Source: Bisbaumannia sp015645095
Lineage (GTDB): Bacteria > Pseudomonadota > Gammaproteobacteria > Pseudomonadales > Halomonadaceae
NCBI GenBank assembly: GCA_036871055.1
Contig: CP141893.1
Span: 2,852,001-2,916,000 of the forward strand
Reading direction: 5' to 3'
DNA length: 64,000 nucleotides
A program made the translations under genes and the position numbers. Position 1 is the stretch's first letter. Every line of letters starts with the position of its first letter. The notes under the pieces were generated by a model. The model was given only the letters and a program-made list of their open reading frames with translations, searched no databases and was not told the origin of the DNA. Below are positions 7,909-16,355 of the stretch, piece after piece.

Positions 7909-9662
7909 GCGGATACCTCTCCCGATACCGACTGGGGGCGCACGGTCCCGCCCTCGTGGCGGGGTTCCAGGGGGAAACTCCAGTCATCGAAGTCGCCAAG
8001 ATCCTCCGGCTCGGCATTGAGCTCCTCGACCAGGGGCGCGCCCTGGAAGAGGGTGATGCGCACCCAGCGATCCGACTTGGGATCGAAGCGACTGGCGCCG
8101 AAGAAGGCCAGCTTGGCGCGCAGCAGGTGCATGGGCTGCATGTCGCGATGCCAGAGATTGGCGTGAATGTCGCCGTAGGGCGCCTTCACCAGACTCTGGA
8201 TGCGGCGCACGATCTCCTTGTGGCGCGGGTGCTCGAGCAGGAAGTCGACCACCTTGGCGCGGGGCGCTCCCTCCAGGAAATCGCGGATCACCCGGTGGCT
8301 GTGCGCCACCCGGGGGCCGATGGCGATGGGCATCTCCTTCTCGGCGCCGGGTTCGGCGTGGCGCACCCCCAGGCGGGGCTCCTCCTTCTCGGCGGAGCGA
8401 TACCAGAACCAGTAGGCCCCCTCGTGGCTCGCGTAGTCGTGATCCAGCGCCCAGCCATAGTGGGTCTCGATCAGCTGACACAGGCGCATCAACGGCATGT
8501 CCGGTTCGAGGTCCAGGTTCTCCTCGACGCCCATCTGCTCTTCCAGGGGGTCGACCAGCTCCGGATAGAGCTCGATCAGCAGCGTATGGATCAGCTCCTG
8601 GGCCTCCAGGGGCAGGGTCCGCGCCCCCCAGGCCACCAGCTGGGCCCAGAGGTCGGGCTCCAGGGGCACGCTGGCCAACCAGGAGAGGACATCCGGCAGG
8701 GCGGCCACGCTGGCGGCATTGCGCGCACTCTGCTCGGCGTCCTCGGTGACCGTCTCGGCCAGATGCCGCATGGCGCGGCGGGTCAGTGCGATCAACCGCT
8801 CCCGGTCGCGTTCCTCGGGCACTCGACACAGGGTCAGGGCCAGGGCCGTTTCCCGCTGGGTCACCCACTGGGCGATCAGTTGCGGATGGTTGATCAGGAA
8901 GGGCGCCATGCCGAGCCCGGTGGAGTTGCCGATGCCCAGGTAGCGGCGCAGCTCGGTGGCCAGGGGGCAGGCGGTCTCGGGGGCCCGACAGGCGGCCAGG
9001 TGCTCCACCTGCTCGATGGAGAAGTGGCGCAGCAGGTAGACCCCGGCCATCTGCGCCGAGAAGGGGCGACGGAAATCGGGGTTGTCGTGCAGGCGGGCGA
9101 AGTCGGCGATGCCGAACTTGCCGTTGCCGTAGACCGCGGTGGTGCGATAGAGGTAGCCGACCCGGGTCAGCCAGGCGGGGTCGGGCTGCTCGCCCCGGGC
9201 CAGGGCATCGACGAAGTGGGCGAAGTTGCGCAGGCTCTTGTTGGCCCGGGACAGCACCAGCACCCGCGGATGCTGGCGCCCCGCCTCCTGCAGCGGCACA
9301 TTGGCGGCCATCTGCGCCAGCAGGCCGTCATCCACGTCGCCCTCCACCAGGCCGAAGGTGACGTCCCAGGCTTCGGCGATCACCCGATCGGAGCGCCGCT
9401 CGTCCTCCAGCGGCTGGGCGAACATCACCCCGTGATAGCGACCATGGGGCGTCTGTAACCGGTAGATGGCGGTGCCATGCCCATCGTTGTCGAGGTCGAA
9501 GCGTACCCGGCTGATCTGCCAGCGCTGACGGCCCATCTGACGCATCAGGGTGCGCACGAAACTCAGTCGACAGGCGTGCAGGCTGCCCAGGCGCTCCAGG
9601 CGCATCACCTCATCGGCGGGCCTCAGGCTCAGGGGAGCCAAGGCAAGATCCCGATTAGTCAT
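7905..9662 (-). CDS. Unrecognised conserved-looking 585-residue protein in the BCCT operon
   Basis: I do not recognise a family. The protein is soluble, with no signal peptide or membrane helix, and rich in Arg, Leu and Trp. Distinct blocks include GRYHGVMFAQPLEDERR (near residue 78), LVLSRANKSLRNFAHFVDALARG, YGNGKFGIADFARL, an acidic helix EEQMGVEENLDLEPDMPL, and a His/Trp-rich block YGDIHANLWHRDMQPMHLLR near residue 515. It overlaps the BCCT stop by 8 bp and the DUF3726-like start by 4 bp, so it is an integral part of the operon. It could be a new enzyme or an assembly/regulatory factor. Confidence 0.6.
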   Translation of the reverse strand: MTNRDLALAPLSLRPADEVMRLERLGSLHACRLSFVRTLMRQMGRQRWQISRVRFDLDNDGHGTAIYRLQTPHGRYHGVMFAQPLEDERRSDRVIAEAWDVTFGLVEGDVDDGLLAQMAANVPLQEAGRQHPRVLVLSRANKSLRNFAHFVDALARGEQPDPAWLTRVGYLYRTTAVYGNGKFGIADFARLHDNPDFRRPFSAQMAGVYLLRHFSIEQVEHLAACRAPETACPLATELRRYLGIGNSTGLGMAPFLINHPQLIAQWVTQRETALALTLCRVPEERDRERLIALTRRAMRHLAETVTEDAEQSARNAASVAALPDVLSWLASVPLEPDLWAQLVAWGARTLPLEAQELIHTLLIELYPELVDPLEEQMGVEENLDLEPDMPLMRLCQLIETHYGWALDHDYASHEGAYWFWYRSAEKEEPRLGVRHAEPGAEKEMPIAIGPRVAHSHRVIRDFLEGAPRAKVVDFLLEHPRHKEIVRRIQSLVKAPYGDIHANLWHRDMQPMHLLRAKLAFFGASRFDPKSDRWVRITLFQGAPLVEELNAEPEDLGDFDDWSFPLEPRHEGGTVRPQSVSGEVSA

Positions 9663-11247
9663 TGTCGATCACCTTGGGACGAGTGGTCAGGCCCTGCTGC
9701 CGGGCCATGGCATAGGCCGCCTGGGGCCCCAGCCACAGTGAGGGCAGCAGTACCAGGGAAACGGGGATCGCGGTGATCACGATGAACTGCTGGAGCACGC
9801 CGATCTGCCCGGCCCCCATATAGAGCAGGATGGCCGCCATCAGTGCCATGGCGACGCCCCAGAAGACTCGCACCCCGGTATGCGGCCGATCGTGGCCGGT
9901 GCAGACCACGGCGATGGCATAGCTCATGGAGTCACCGGTGGTGGCCACGAAGATGGTGGTCAGCAGCAGGATCGCCAGGGCCATCAGGGTGCCGCCGGGC
10001 AGCGCCTGGGCCACGGTGAGGGTCGCCACATCGAACTGGAAGTTGTTGAGGGCCTCGCCGAGGTCGATCACGCCACTGAGCTGGTAGTGGATCCCCGAGC
10101 CCCCCAGCAGGGTGAACCAGACCGTGGTGGCGATGGGCGCCATGACCGCCACCGCCAGGATCATCTGGCGAATGGTGCGCCCCCGGGAGATGCGCGCCAC
10201 GAAGATCGCCATCAAGGGGCCGTAGCCGATGAACCAGGCGAAGAAGAACACCGTCCACCACTGCATCCACCAGGCCGGGGCGGTCTCCGAGGTCATGGTG
10301 GCCATGGCCAGGAAGGAACTCAGGTACTCGCCGAAGCCCTGCAGGTAGGCGTTGGTCAGGAAGAGGGTGGGACCGAACAGGAAGATGACCGCGGCGATGG
10401 CCAGGGCCAGGAAGACATTGAAGCGACTCAGCAGCTGGATACCGCGATGAATGCCGGTGGCCGCCGAGGTGACATAGACCGCCCCCAGCACCCCGAGGAT
10501 GGCCAGTTGGGTGGCATAACCCGCCCCCACCCCGAACAGCTCGTGCAGGCCGAAGCTGACCTGGGTCGCCAGGAAGCCGATGGGGCCCACGGTGCCCGCC
10601 ACCACGGCGATCACGCAGCAGGCATCCACCACGCCGCCGACCCAGCCACGCATCAACCGCTCGCCCAGTACCGGGTAGAGCAGGGTCCGCGGCTGCAGCG
10701 GCAGGCCCCGGTCATAGTGCCAGTAGGCCAGCACCACGGCGGTCAGGGAGCCCAGCACCGCCCAGGCCAGGAAGCCCCAGTGCATGAAGGATTGAGCCAG
10801 GGCACCGGCTACCGCCTCCACGGTCCCCGCCTCGGCTTCGAAGGCCGGCGGCGTGACCACGAAGTGGTAGACCGGCTCGCCGGCGGCGAAGAAGACCCCG
10901 CCCCCGGCCAGCAGGGTACACATGATGATCGAGAGCCACTTGAAGGTGCTCAGCTCCGGGGTGTCCCGACCGCCCACCTTGGCACTGGCCGCCGGCGAGA
11001 CCGCCAGCCCCATGGCGATAAAGAAGGTCAACAACAGCAGCAGCTGGAAGTAGGAGCCGAGCACCGCGGCGGTCCAGGCGAAACCGGCGCCGATGGCGTT
11101 GGCCACCCCCTCCATGTCATAGAGGGAGAGCACCACGAAGAGCACGATAAAGCCGCCGCTCAGGCCGAGGACGACGGGATCGCCCAGGCCCTGGGCCGAT
11201 CGAGTGGCGGCAGCCGGGCTGGCCGATGAGTCGAGTTGACTGCTCAT
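9655..11247 (-). CDS. BCCT-family betaine/quaternary-amine transporter
   Basis: A 530-residue, 12-helix betaine/carnitine/choline transporter. The family signature WTVFFFAWFIGYGPLMAIFV is at residues 331-350, followed by ARISRGRT; HWGFLAW (155-161) matches the helix-4 aromatic site. Compared with BetP (WAWWISW), two Trp positions of the binding box are Phe339 and Tyr342, so the ligand is probably not plain glycine betaine. The helix-3 segment AGGGVFFAAGEP also differs from the BetP glycine motif. The C-terminal tail is short, with no obvious osmosensing helix, which favours nutrient uptake over osmoprotection. It is the third gene of the operon. Confidence 0.88.
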   Translation of the reverse strand: MSSQLDSSASPAAATRSAQGLGDPVVLGLSGGFIVLFVVLSLYDMEGVANAIGAGFAWTAAVLGSYFQLLLLLTFFIAMGLAVSPAASAKVGGRDTPELSTFKWLSIIMCTLLAGGGVFFAAGEPVYHFVVTPPAFEAEAGTVEAVAGALAQSFMHWGFLAWAVLGSLTAVVLAYWHYDRGLPLQPRTLLYPVLGERLMRGWVGGVVDACCVIAVVAGTVGPIGFLATQVSFGLHELFGVGAGYATQLAILGVLGAVYVTSAATGIHRGIQLLSRFNVFLALAIAAVIFLFGPTLFLTNAYLQGFGEYLSSFLAMATMTSETAPAWWMQWWTVFFFAWFIGYGPLMAIFVARISRGRTIRQMILAVAVMAPIATTVWFTLLGGSGIHYQLSGVIDLGEALNNFQFDVATLTVAQALPGGTLMALAILLLTTIFVATTGDSMSYAIAVVCTGHDRPHTGVRVFWGVAMALMAAILLYMGAGQIGVLQQFIVITAIPVSLVLLPSLWLGPQAAYAMARQQGLTTRPKVIDND

Positions 11248-11265
11248 AAAGGGTTGCCTCGTTGT

Positions 11266-11273
11266 CTGTTGTT
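11266..11273 (-). promoter_or_regulatory. A-rich CA motif (AACAACAG) before the BCCT start
   Basis: On the minus strand AACAACAG lies 19-26 nt upstream of the ATG and just before the GAGG ribosome-binding site. It matches 7 of 8 positions of the AAnAAnAA pattern bound by Hfq(/Crc) in pseudomonads. Similar motifs precede gtsA and nagF in this window. Confidence 0.35.
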
Positions 11274-11312
11274 ATCGGAAAAGGCTGGCGTGATATGACG
11301 GGGGCTTAGCGC

Positions 11313-12302
11313 CTAGCCGGCGGGCGTGGCGGCTCGCTCCAGCAGCGCCACCCAGTTGCGCCCCATGATTCGTTCGACCTCCGCCTCGGCGAAACCGTGG
11401 CGACGCAGGCCCTCGATCAGCAGGGGAAAGTCGCGGCTGTCGCGCAGCCAGGGCAGCGGCCTCGGCCAGCCGGCGTTGCCGGCACTGCCCTCGCCATAGT
11501 CCATCTCCTTGGACCAGCGACCGTTGCGCATCCACTCCAGTACCGTGACCGGCTGGTCCTGGCAGAGATCGGTGCCCAGGCCCACGTGCTCGATGCCCAT
11601 CAGGTCCACGGTGCGGGCGATCATCTCGCAGTAGGCCTCCAGGGTGCAGTCCGGCCCGTCCTTGAGGTGGAAGGGGTAGGCCGAAAAGCCCAGCAGGCCG
11701 CCGCTCTCGGCGATCGCCGCCAGCACCCGGTTGGACTTGTTGCGCTTGGCCGGATGGAAGAAGCTCGGGTTGGCATGGGAGATGATCACCGGGCGCTCGG
11801 AATACTCGATCGCCTCCAGGGTCGAGCGCTCGGCGCTATGGGACATGTCGATCACCATGCCGACCCGGTTCATCTCGCGGATCACCTGGCGGCCGAAGCG
11901 GGTGATGCCGCTGTCCTCGCTCTCGTAGCAGCCGCAGGCCAGCAGGCTCTGGTTGTTGTAGGTGAGCTGCATGATCAGCAGGCCCAGGCGGCGCATCACC
12001 GCCACCATGTCGATATCGTCCTCGATGGGCGAGCAGTTCTGGGCCCCCAGGAAGATCCCCACCTTGCCGGCTGCCTGGGCACGCAGGATATCGGCGGGTT
12101 CCAGCACCGGCATGATCAGGTCGGCGTGCTGTTCGAAGCGGCGATTCCACTCCCCCAGCCGGGAGAGGGTCTCCCGGGTGGTCTCGTGGTAGACCAGGGT
12201 GGCATGGACGGCATCGACGCCGCCCTCGCGCATCTGCTGGAAGATCTCCCGGGACCAGTTCGAGTACTGCAGGCCATCCACGGTCAGTAGCTGTTGCGAC
12301 AT
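11313..12302 (-). CDS. M19 (renal dipeptidase)-like protein lacking the HxD and Glu zinc ligands
   Basis: A 329-residue protein of the membrane-dipeptidase fold. Retained motifs are FGRQVIREMNRVGMVIDMSH (His155), VIISHANPS (His176) and GLGTDLCQD. The usual N-terminal DGHND is DGLQY (residues 9-13) and the bridging Glu of the IEG motif is Leu85 (FLGAQN). The binuclear zinc site therefore cannot form in the classical way. From memory, the dipeptidase-like PA5396 of the Pseudomonas glycine-betaine cluster has the same substitutions, which would tie this lineage to quaternary-amine catabolism. It is the second gene of the operon, 10 bp after the dehydrogenase. Calling it a peptidase is unsafe. 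Confidence 0.75.
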   Translation of the reverse strand: MSQQLLTVDGLQYSNWSREIFQQMREGGVDAVHATLVYHETTRETLSRLGEWNRRFEQHADLIMPVLEPADILRAQAAGKVGIFLGAQNCSPIEDDIDMVAVMRRLGLLIMQLTYNNQSLLACGCYESEDSGITRFGRQVIREMNRVGMVIDMSHSAERSTLEAIEYSERPVIISHANPSFFHPAKRNKSNRVLAAIAESGGLLGFSAYPFHLKDGPDCTLEAYCEMIARTVDLMGIEHVGLGTDLCQDQPVTVLEWMRNGRWSKEMDYGEGSAGNAGWPRPLPWLRDSRDFPLLIEGLRRHGFAEAEVERIMGRNWVALLERAATPAG

Positions 12303-12312
12303 GCTCCGCTCC

Positions 12313-13752
12313 TTACGCCTTGACGTAGCAGGTCTTGACCAGGGTGTAGAACTCCCGGGCGTAGCGCCCCTGCTCGCGGGGGCCGAAGCTCGAGTCCTTG
12401 CGACCGCCGAAAGGCACGTGATAGTCGGTGCCGGCGGTGGGCAGGTTGACCATCACGCAGCCGGTCTCGGCACGGGCCTTGAACTCGCTGGCCAGGGCCA
12501 GGGAGTCGGTGATGATCCCCGCGGTCAGGCCGAAGTTCGTGTCGTTGAGGGTGGCGATGGCCTCGTCCATGTCGGCGACCTTGATCACGCAGGCGATGGG
12601 GCCGAAGACCTCCTCCCGGTTGATGGCCATGGCGTTGGTGGTCCCGGTGAACAGGGTCGGCGCCATGAAGTAGCCGTCACCGACGCCTTCGAGGCGCTGG
12701 CCGCCGAAGGCCAGGGTGGCGCCGTCTGCCTTGGCGCGCTCGACCCAGGCCAGGTTGGATTCGAGCTGGCGGGCCTCGGCCACCGGCCCGATCTGCACGC
12801 CCTCCTCCAGGGCCGGCCCCACCTTGGCGCTGGCCAGGCGGGCCACCAGCTTCTCGACGAAGGCGTCATGCACGGCCTCATGAACGATCAGGCGTGACGA
12901 GGCGGTGCACTTCTGCCCGGTACCGGAGTAGGCGCCATTGAAGGCGGCCTCCACGGCCAGGTCGAGGTCGGCGTCCGCGGCGACGATCAGGGCGTTCTTG
13001 GAGCCCATCTCCAGCTGGCACTTGACCAGGTTGCCGGCGGTGGCCGCCGCCACCCGGCGCCCCACCTCGAGGGAACCGGTGAAGGTCAGGGCATCGATCT
13101 CGGGGCTCGAGATCAGCGCCTCGCCGACGCTGCCGCCGGCGCCCATCACCAGGTTGAAGGTACCGGCGGGCAGGGCCTGGCGGCTGATGATCTCGGTCAG
13201 CGCCCAGGCGCTGGCGGGCACCAGGTTGGCCGGCTTGAAGACTACCGCGTTACCGAAGGCCAGCGCCGGGGCGATCTTCCATACTGCCGTGGCCATGGGG
13301 AAGTTCCAGGGGCTGATCACCCCCACCACGCCGACCGGCTCGCGGCGGGTCTCCACCTCGACCCCGGGACGCACCGAGTCGACCCGCTCGTCGATCTGGC
13401 GCAGCACCTCGGCGGCATAATAGTGGAAGAACTGCGCCGAGCGTCCCACCTCGCCGATCCCCTCGGCCAGCGGCTTGCCCTCCTCCCGGGAGAGCAGGCG
13501 TCCCAACTCCTCCTTGCGGGCCATCAGTTCGTCGCCGATGGCCATCAGCAGCCCATAGCGCTGCTCCAGGCCGCTCTTGGCCCATTCGCGCTGGCCTCGC
13601 CTCGCCGCGGCGATGGCCTCGTTTACCTGGGCCATGCTGGCCTGGGCGAAGTGACCGATCAGGTCCTGGCGATCCGAGGGGCTGTGATTGGCGATGGTGC
13701 TCTCGCCCTCGACCCACTGACCGGCAATATAAAGGGAGTGCTTGGCAGACAT
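12313..13752 (-). CDS. Aldehyde dehydrogenase, 2-oxoglutarate-semialdehyde (2,5-dioxovalerate) type
   Basis: A 479-residue NAD(P)-dependent ALDH. It has the cofactor-site motif PWNFPMATAVWKIAPAL, the FTGS loop, a catalytic Glu in LEMGSKNALIV and a catalytic Cys in GQKCTASSR. The C-terminal block NLPTAGTDYHVPFGGRK followed by REQGRYAREFYT is the pattern I associate with alpha-ketoglutaric semialdehyde dehydrogenases (B. subtilis YcbD, Azospirillum KGSADH) rather than betaine-aldehyde or succinate-semialdehyde enzymes. Such enzymes finish hydroxyproline, arabinose or glucarate breakdown. First gene of the operon and divergent from a LysR gene; no sugar-acid or hydroxyproline enzyme is nearby. 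Confidence 0.85.
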   Translation of the reverse strand: MSAKHSLYIAGQWVEGESTIANHSPSDRQDLIGHFAQASMAQVNEAIAAARRGQREWAKSGLEQRYGLLMAIGDELMARKEELGRLLSREEGKPLAEGIGEVGRSAQFFHYYAAEVLRQIDERVDSVRPGVEVETRREPVGVVGVISPWNFPMATAVWKIAPALAFGNAVVFKPANLVPASAWALTEIISRQALPAGTFNLVMGAGGSVGEALISSPEIDALTFTGSLEVGRRVAAATAGNLVKCQLEMGSKNALIVAADADLDLAVEAAFNGAYSGTGQKCTASSRLIVHEAVHDAFVEKLVARLASAKVGPALEEGVQIGPVAEARQLESNLAWVERAKADGATLAFGGQRLEGVGDGYFMAPTLFTGTTNAMAINREEVFGPIACVIKVADMDEAIATLNDTNFGLTAGIITDSLALASEFKARAETGCVMVNLPTAGTDYHVPFGGRKDSSFGPREQGRYAREFYTLVKTCYVKA

Positions 13753-13754
13753 GG

Positions 13755-13831
13755 TGACCTCCTGAATGACGTTGACGTCATCCTAGGAGAGCCACCAAGA
13801 TAAGGATAATCAATAATTCAGATAATTTGAT
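13755..13831. promoter_or_regulatory. Divergent promoter/operator region with a LysR-type dyad
   Basis: The 93-bp spacer between the dehydrogenase and the LysR gene contains ATCAA-N13-TTGAT at 13809-13831 in an AT-rich patch. It also holds a second dyad, ATGACG-TTGA-CGTCAT, close to the dehydrogenase start. The first is the better LysR operator candidate and would overlap the promoters of both genes. Confidence 0.45.
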
Positions 13832-13845
13832 CAGAGACTCTTACC

Positions 13846-14736
13846 ATGTTGCCGGAACTCAAGCTCCAGCCCCTGCGTTATGTGCTGGCCATCGTCGACC
13901 AGGGCGGCTTCCATGCCGCCGCCAAGCAGCTGCACCGCAGCCAACCGGCCCTCTCCATGGCGGTGCGCGACCTGGAGGCCAGGCTAGGCCAGGCGCTGTT
14001 CGAGAAGGGCAACGGCAAGGCGTTGCTGACGCCCTTCGGGCAGTGGTGCGAACCGCGCTTCCGTGAGCTGGTGGCCCATCACGACCGCCTCTGTCAGGCC
14101 GCCCTGGCCCTGGCCAGCCAACAGCGGGGACGGGTGGATATCGCCGCCGTGCCCTCGGTGGCCAGCCGCCTGATGCCCAGCCTCCTGGCCAGCTTCGTCC
14201 GCGACCATCCCGGCATCGAGATCAGCCTCCAGGACAACCACTCCGAGGGGGTCAACCAGATGGTACTCAAGGGCGAGGTGGAACTCGGCATCACCAGCCT
14301 GTGGCTGCCCGACGAGGCGCTGCACTTCACTCCCCTGCTGGGCGATGAGGTGGGAGTGGTGTGCCGCGACGATCACCCCCTGGCCCGGCACGAGTCGTTG
14401 CATTGGCAGGCGCTGGCGGGGCACCCGCTGATCCGCAATGGCACCTCGCGACTGCTGGAGGGCTCTCCCGCCGCCGAGCTGCTTGGCCGAAGCACGTTAT
14501 ATATTTCCAACATGATCTCCCTGACCGCCATGCTCGAGGCGGGCATCGGTATCACCACCCTGCCGCGCCTGGCCTTCCAGGAAGAGCATGAGCGGTTGCG
14601 CTTCGTTCCCCTGGCGGAGCCACGCCTGGAACGCCGCATCGGCCTGCTGCGACGCTCCAGGCAGAGCCTCTCCCCCGCCGCCGAAGCCATGCAGGCCCAC
14701 CTGATGGCGCAGCTGGCCCCGCGCGAGGGCGCCTGA
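13846..14736 (+). CDS. LysR-family regulator, likely activator of the BCCT/KGSADH operon
   Basis: A 296-residue LysR protein. The HTH is at residues about 10-65 (GGFHAAAKQLHRSQPALSMAVRDLEARLGQ), then the effector domain with VPSVASRLMPSLLASF, CRDDHPLAR and LEAGIGITTLPRL. It is divergent from the six-gene operon across a 93-bp spacer containing a dyad, and is followed after about 140 bp by gabD-gabT in the same direction, so it could control either or both units. No canonical ligand is evident from sequence. Confidence 0.88.
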   Translation: MLPELKLQPLRYVLAIVDQGGFHAAAKQLHRSQPALSMAVRDLEARLGQALFEKGNGKALLTPFGQWCEPRFRELVAHHDRLCQAALALASQQRGRVDIAAVPSVASRLMPSLLASFVRDHPGIEISLQDNHSEGVNQMVLKGEVELGITSLWLPDEALHFTPLLGDEVGVVCRDDHPLARHESLHWQALAGHPLIRNGTSRLLEGSPAAELLGRSTLYISNMISLTAMLEAGIGITTLPRLAFQEEHERLRFVPLAEPRLERRIGLLRRSRQSLSPAAEAMQAHLMAQLAPREGA

Positions 14737-14875
14737 ACGGCATCGGCAGCCTCCTGTACCGGGTCGCCACGGGGCCACTCAGACGACCAAAATAATTAAC
14801 AGGGGAGGGCTTGGCGAGACGTTTTAAATAATGCACACTGCGTTAAATATGATGACAACACCCCCTGGAGGAGCC

Positions 14876-16321
14876 ATGCCCGTGCTGCCCGACTTCCTGA
14901 TTCCCAAGGCCTATATCGGTGGCCAGTGGCGCGACGCCGAGCGTCGTTTCGCCGTGACCAACCCCGCCACCGGTGAGCTGATCGCCGACGTGCCGGACCT
15001 GGGCGCCGACGAGGCCCGCGAGGCGGTGGCCGCCGCCGAGGCGAGCTGGGCCGACTGGCGCAAGCGTCCGGTCAAGGAGCGCGCCGCCCTGCTGCGCGCC
15101 TGGTACGAGGCCATCATGGCCAACCAGGAGGCGCTGGCCCAGCTGATGACCCAGGAACAGGGCAAGCCGCTGGCCGAGTCCCGGGGCGAGGTGGCCTACG
15201 GCGCCTCCTTCGTGGAGTACTACGCCGAGGAAGCCAAGCGCATGGCCGGCGAGACCCTGCCCAGCCATGGCGTCGACAAGCGCATCCTGGTGCTGCGCGA
15301 GCCGATCGGCGTGGTGGCCGCCATCACCCCCTGGAACTTCCCGCTGGCGATGATCACCCGCAAGTGCGCCCCGGCCCTGGCCGCCGGCTGCCCGGTGGTG
15401 ATCAAGCCCGCCGAGGCCACCCCGCTGACCGCCCTGGCCCTGGTGCGCCTGGGCGAGCAGGTCGGCCTGCCCGCCGGCGTGCTCAACGTGGTGACCGCCG
15501 AGAAGCCGGCCGCCATCGGCGAGGTACTGACCACCGACCCGCGGGTGCGCAAGGTCTCCTTCACCGGCTCCACCCCGGTGGGCAAGAAACTGCTGGCCCA
15601 GTGTGCCGGCACCGTCAAGAAGGCGGCCATGGAGCTGGGCGGCAACGCGCCCTTCATCGTCTTCGACGACGCCGACCTGGACGCCGCCGTGGAAGGCGCC
15701 GTGGCCTCCAAGTACCGCAACTCCGGCCAGACCTGCGTGTGCACCAACCGGGTGCTGGTGCAGGCCGGCGTCTACGAGGCCTTCCTCGAGAAGCTGGCGG
15801 CCCGGGTCGCCCAGCTCAAGGTCGGCAACGGCCTGGAAGAGGGCGTCTCCCAGGGCCCGCTGATCAACATGGCCGCCGTCGAGAAGGTGCAGAGCCATGT
15901 GCGCGATGCCCTCGACAAGGGCGGTCGCCTGATCTGTGGCGGCGAACCCCATGCACTGGGCGGCACCTTCTTCCAGCCCACCGTGGTCGCCGACGTGACC
16001 ACCGAGATGAAGGTGGCCACCGAGGAGACCTTCGGCCCCCTGGCGCCGGTGTTCCGCTTCGACACCGACGAGGAAGCCATCGCCATGGCCAACGCCACCG
16101 AGTTCGGCCTGGCCGCCTATTTCTACGCCCGCGACTATCGCCGCATCTGGAACGTGATGGAGGGACTGGAGTACGGCATGGTGGCGGTCAACGAGGGCAT
16201 CCTCTCCACGGAGTTGGCCCCCTTCGGTGGCGTCAAGGAGTCGGGCCTGGGTCGCGAAGGCTCGCGGCACGGTCTCGAGGACTTTACTGAACTAAAGTAT
16301 GTGTGTATCGGCGGCCTGTAA
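14876..16321 (+). CDS. gabD: Succinate-semialdehyde dehydrogenase (NADP+)
   Basis: Oxidises succinic semialdehyde to succinate, the second step of GABA breakdown. The 481-residue ALDH shows PWNFPLAMITRKCAPALAAG, FTGSTPVGKKL, MELGGNAPFIVFDDADLDAAV, the catalytic Cys in NSGQTCVCTNR (the CxC pair typical of GabD) and the C-terminal PFGGVKESGLGREGS. The start at 14876 follows a GGAGGA box; the 15-residue upstream extension lacks one. It pairs with gabT 34 bp downstream. Confidence 0.93.
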   Translation: MPVLPDFLIPKAYIGGQWRDAERRFAVTNPATGELIADVPDLGADEAREAVAAAEASWADWRKRPVKERAALLRAWYEAIMANQEALAQLMTQEQGKPLAESRGEVAYGASFVEYYAEEAKRMAGETLPSHGVDKRILVLREPIGVVAAITPWNFPLAMITRKCAPALAAGCPVVIKPAEATPLTALALVRLGEQVGLPAGVLNVVTAEKPAAIGEVLTTDPRVRKVSFTGSTPVGKKLLAQCAGTVKKAAMELGGNAPFIVFDDADLDAAVEGAVASKYRNSGQTCVCTNRVLVQAGVYEAFLEKLAARVAQLKVGNGLEEGVSQGPLINMAAVEKVQSHVRDALDKGGRLICGGEPHALGGTFFQPTVVADVTTEMKVATEETFGPLAPVFRFDTDEEAIAMANATEFGLAAYFYARDYRRIWNVMEGLEYGMVAVNEGILSTELAPFGGVKESGLGREGSRHGLEDFTELKYVCIGGL

Positions 16322-16355
16322 GCGCACGCCCCATCGACCCAAAGGAGGCTTTCTC

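Noticed and set aside
12313..13752. Betaine aldehyde dehydrogenase (betB)
   Set aside because: The BCCT neighbour makes this tempting, but the C-terminal TAGTDYHVPFGGRK...REQGRYAREFYT block is the ketoglutaric-semialdehyde type, and no betA or betI is present.
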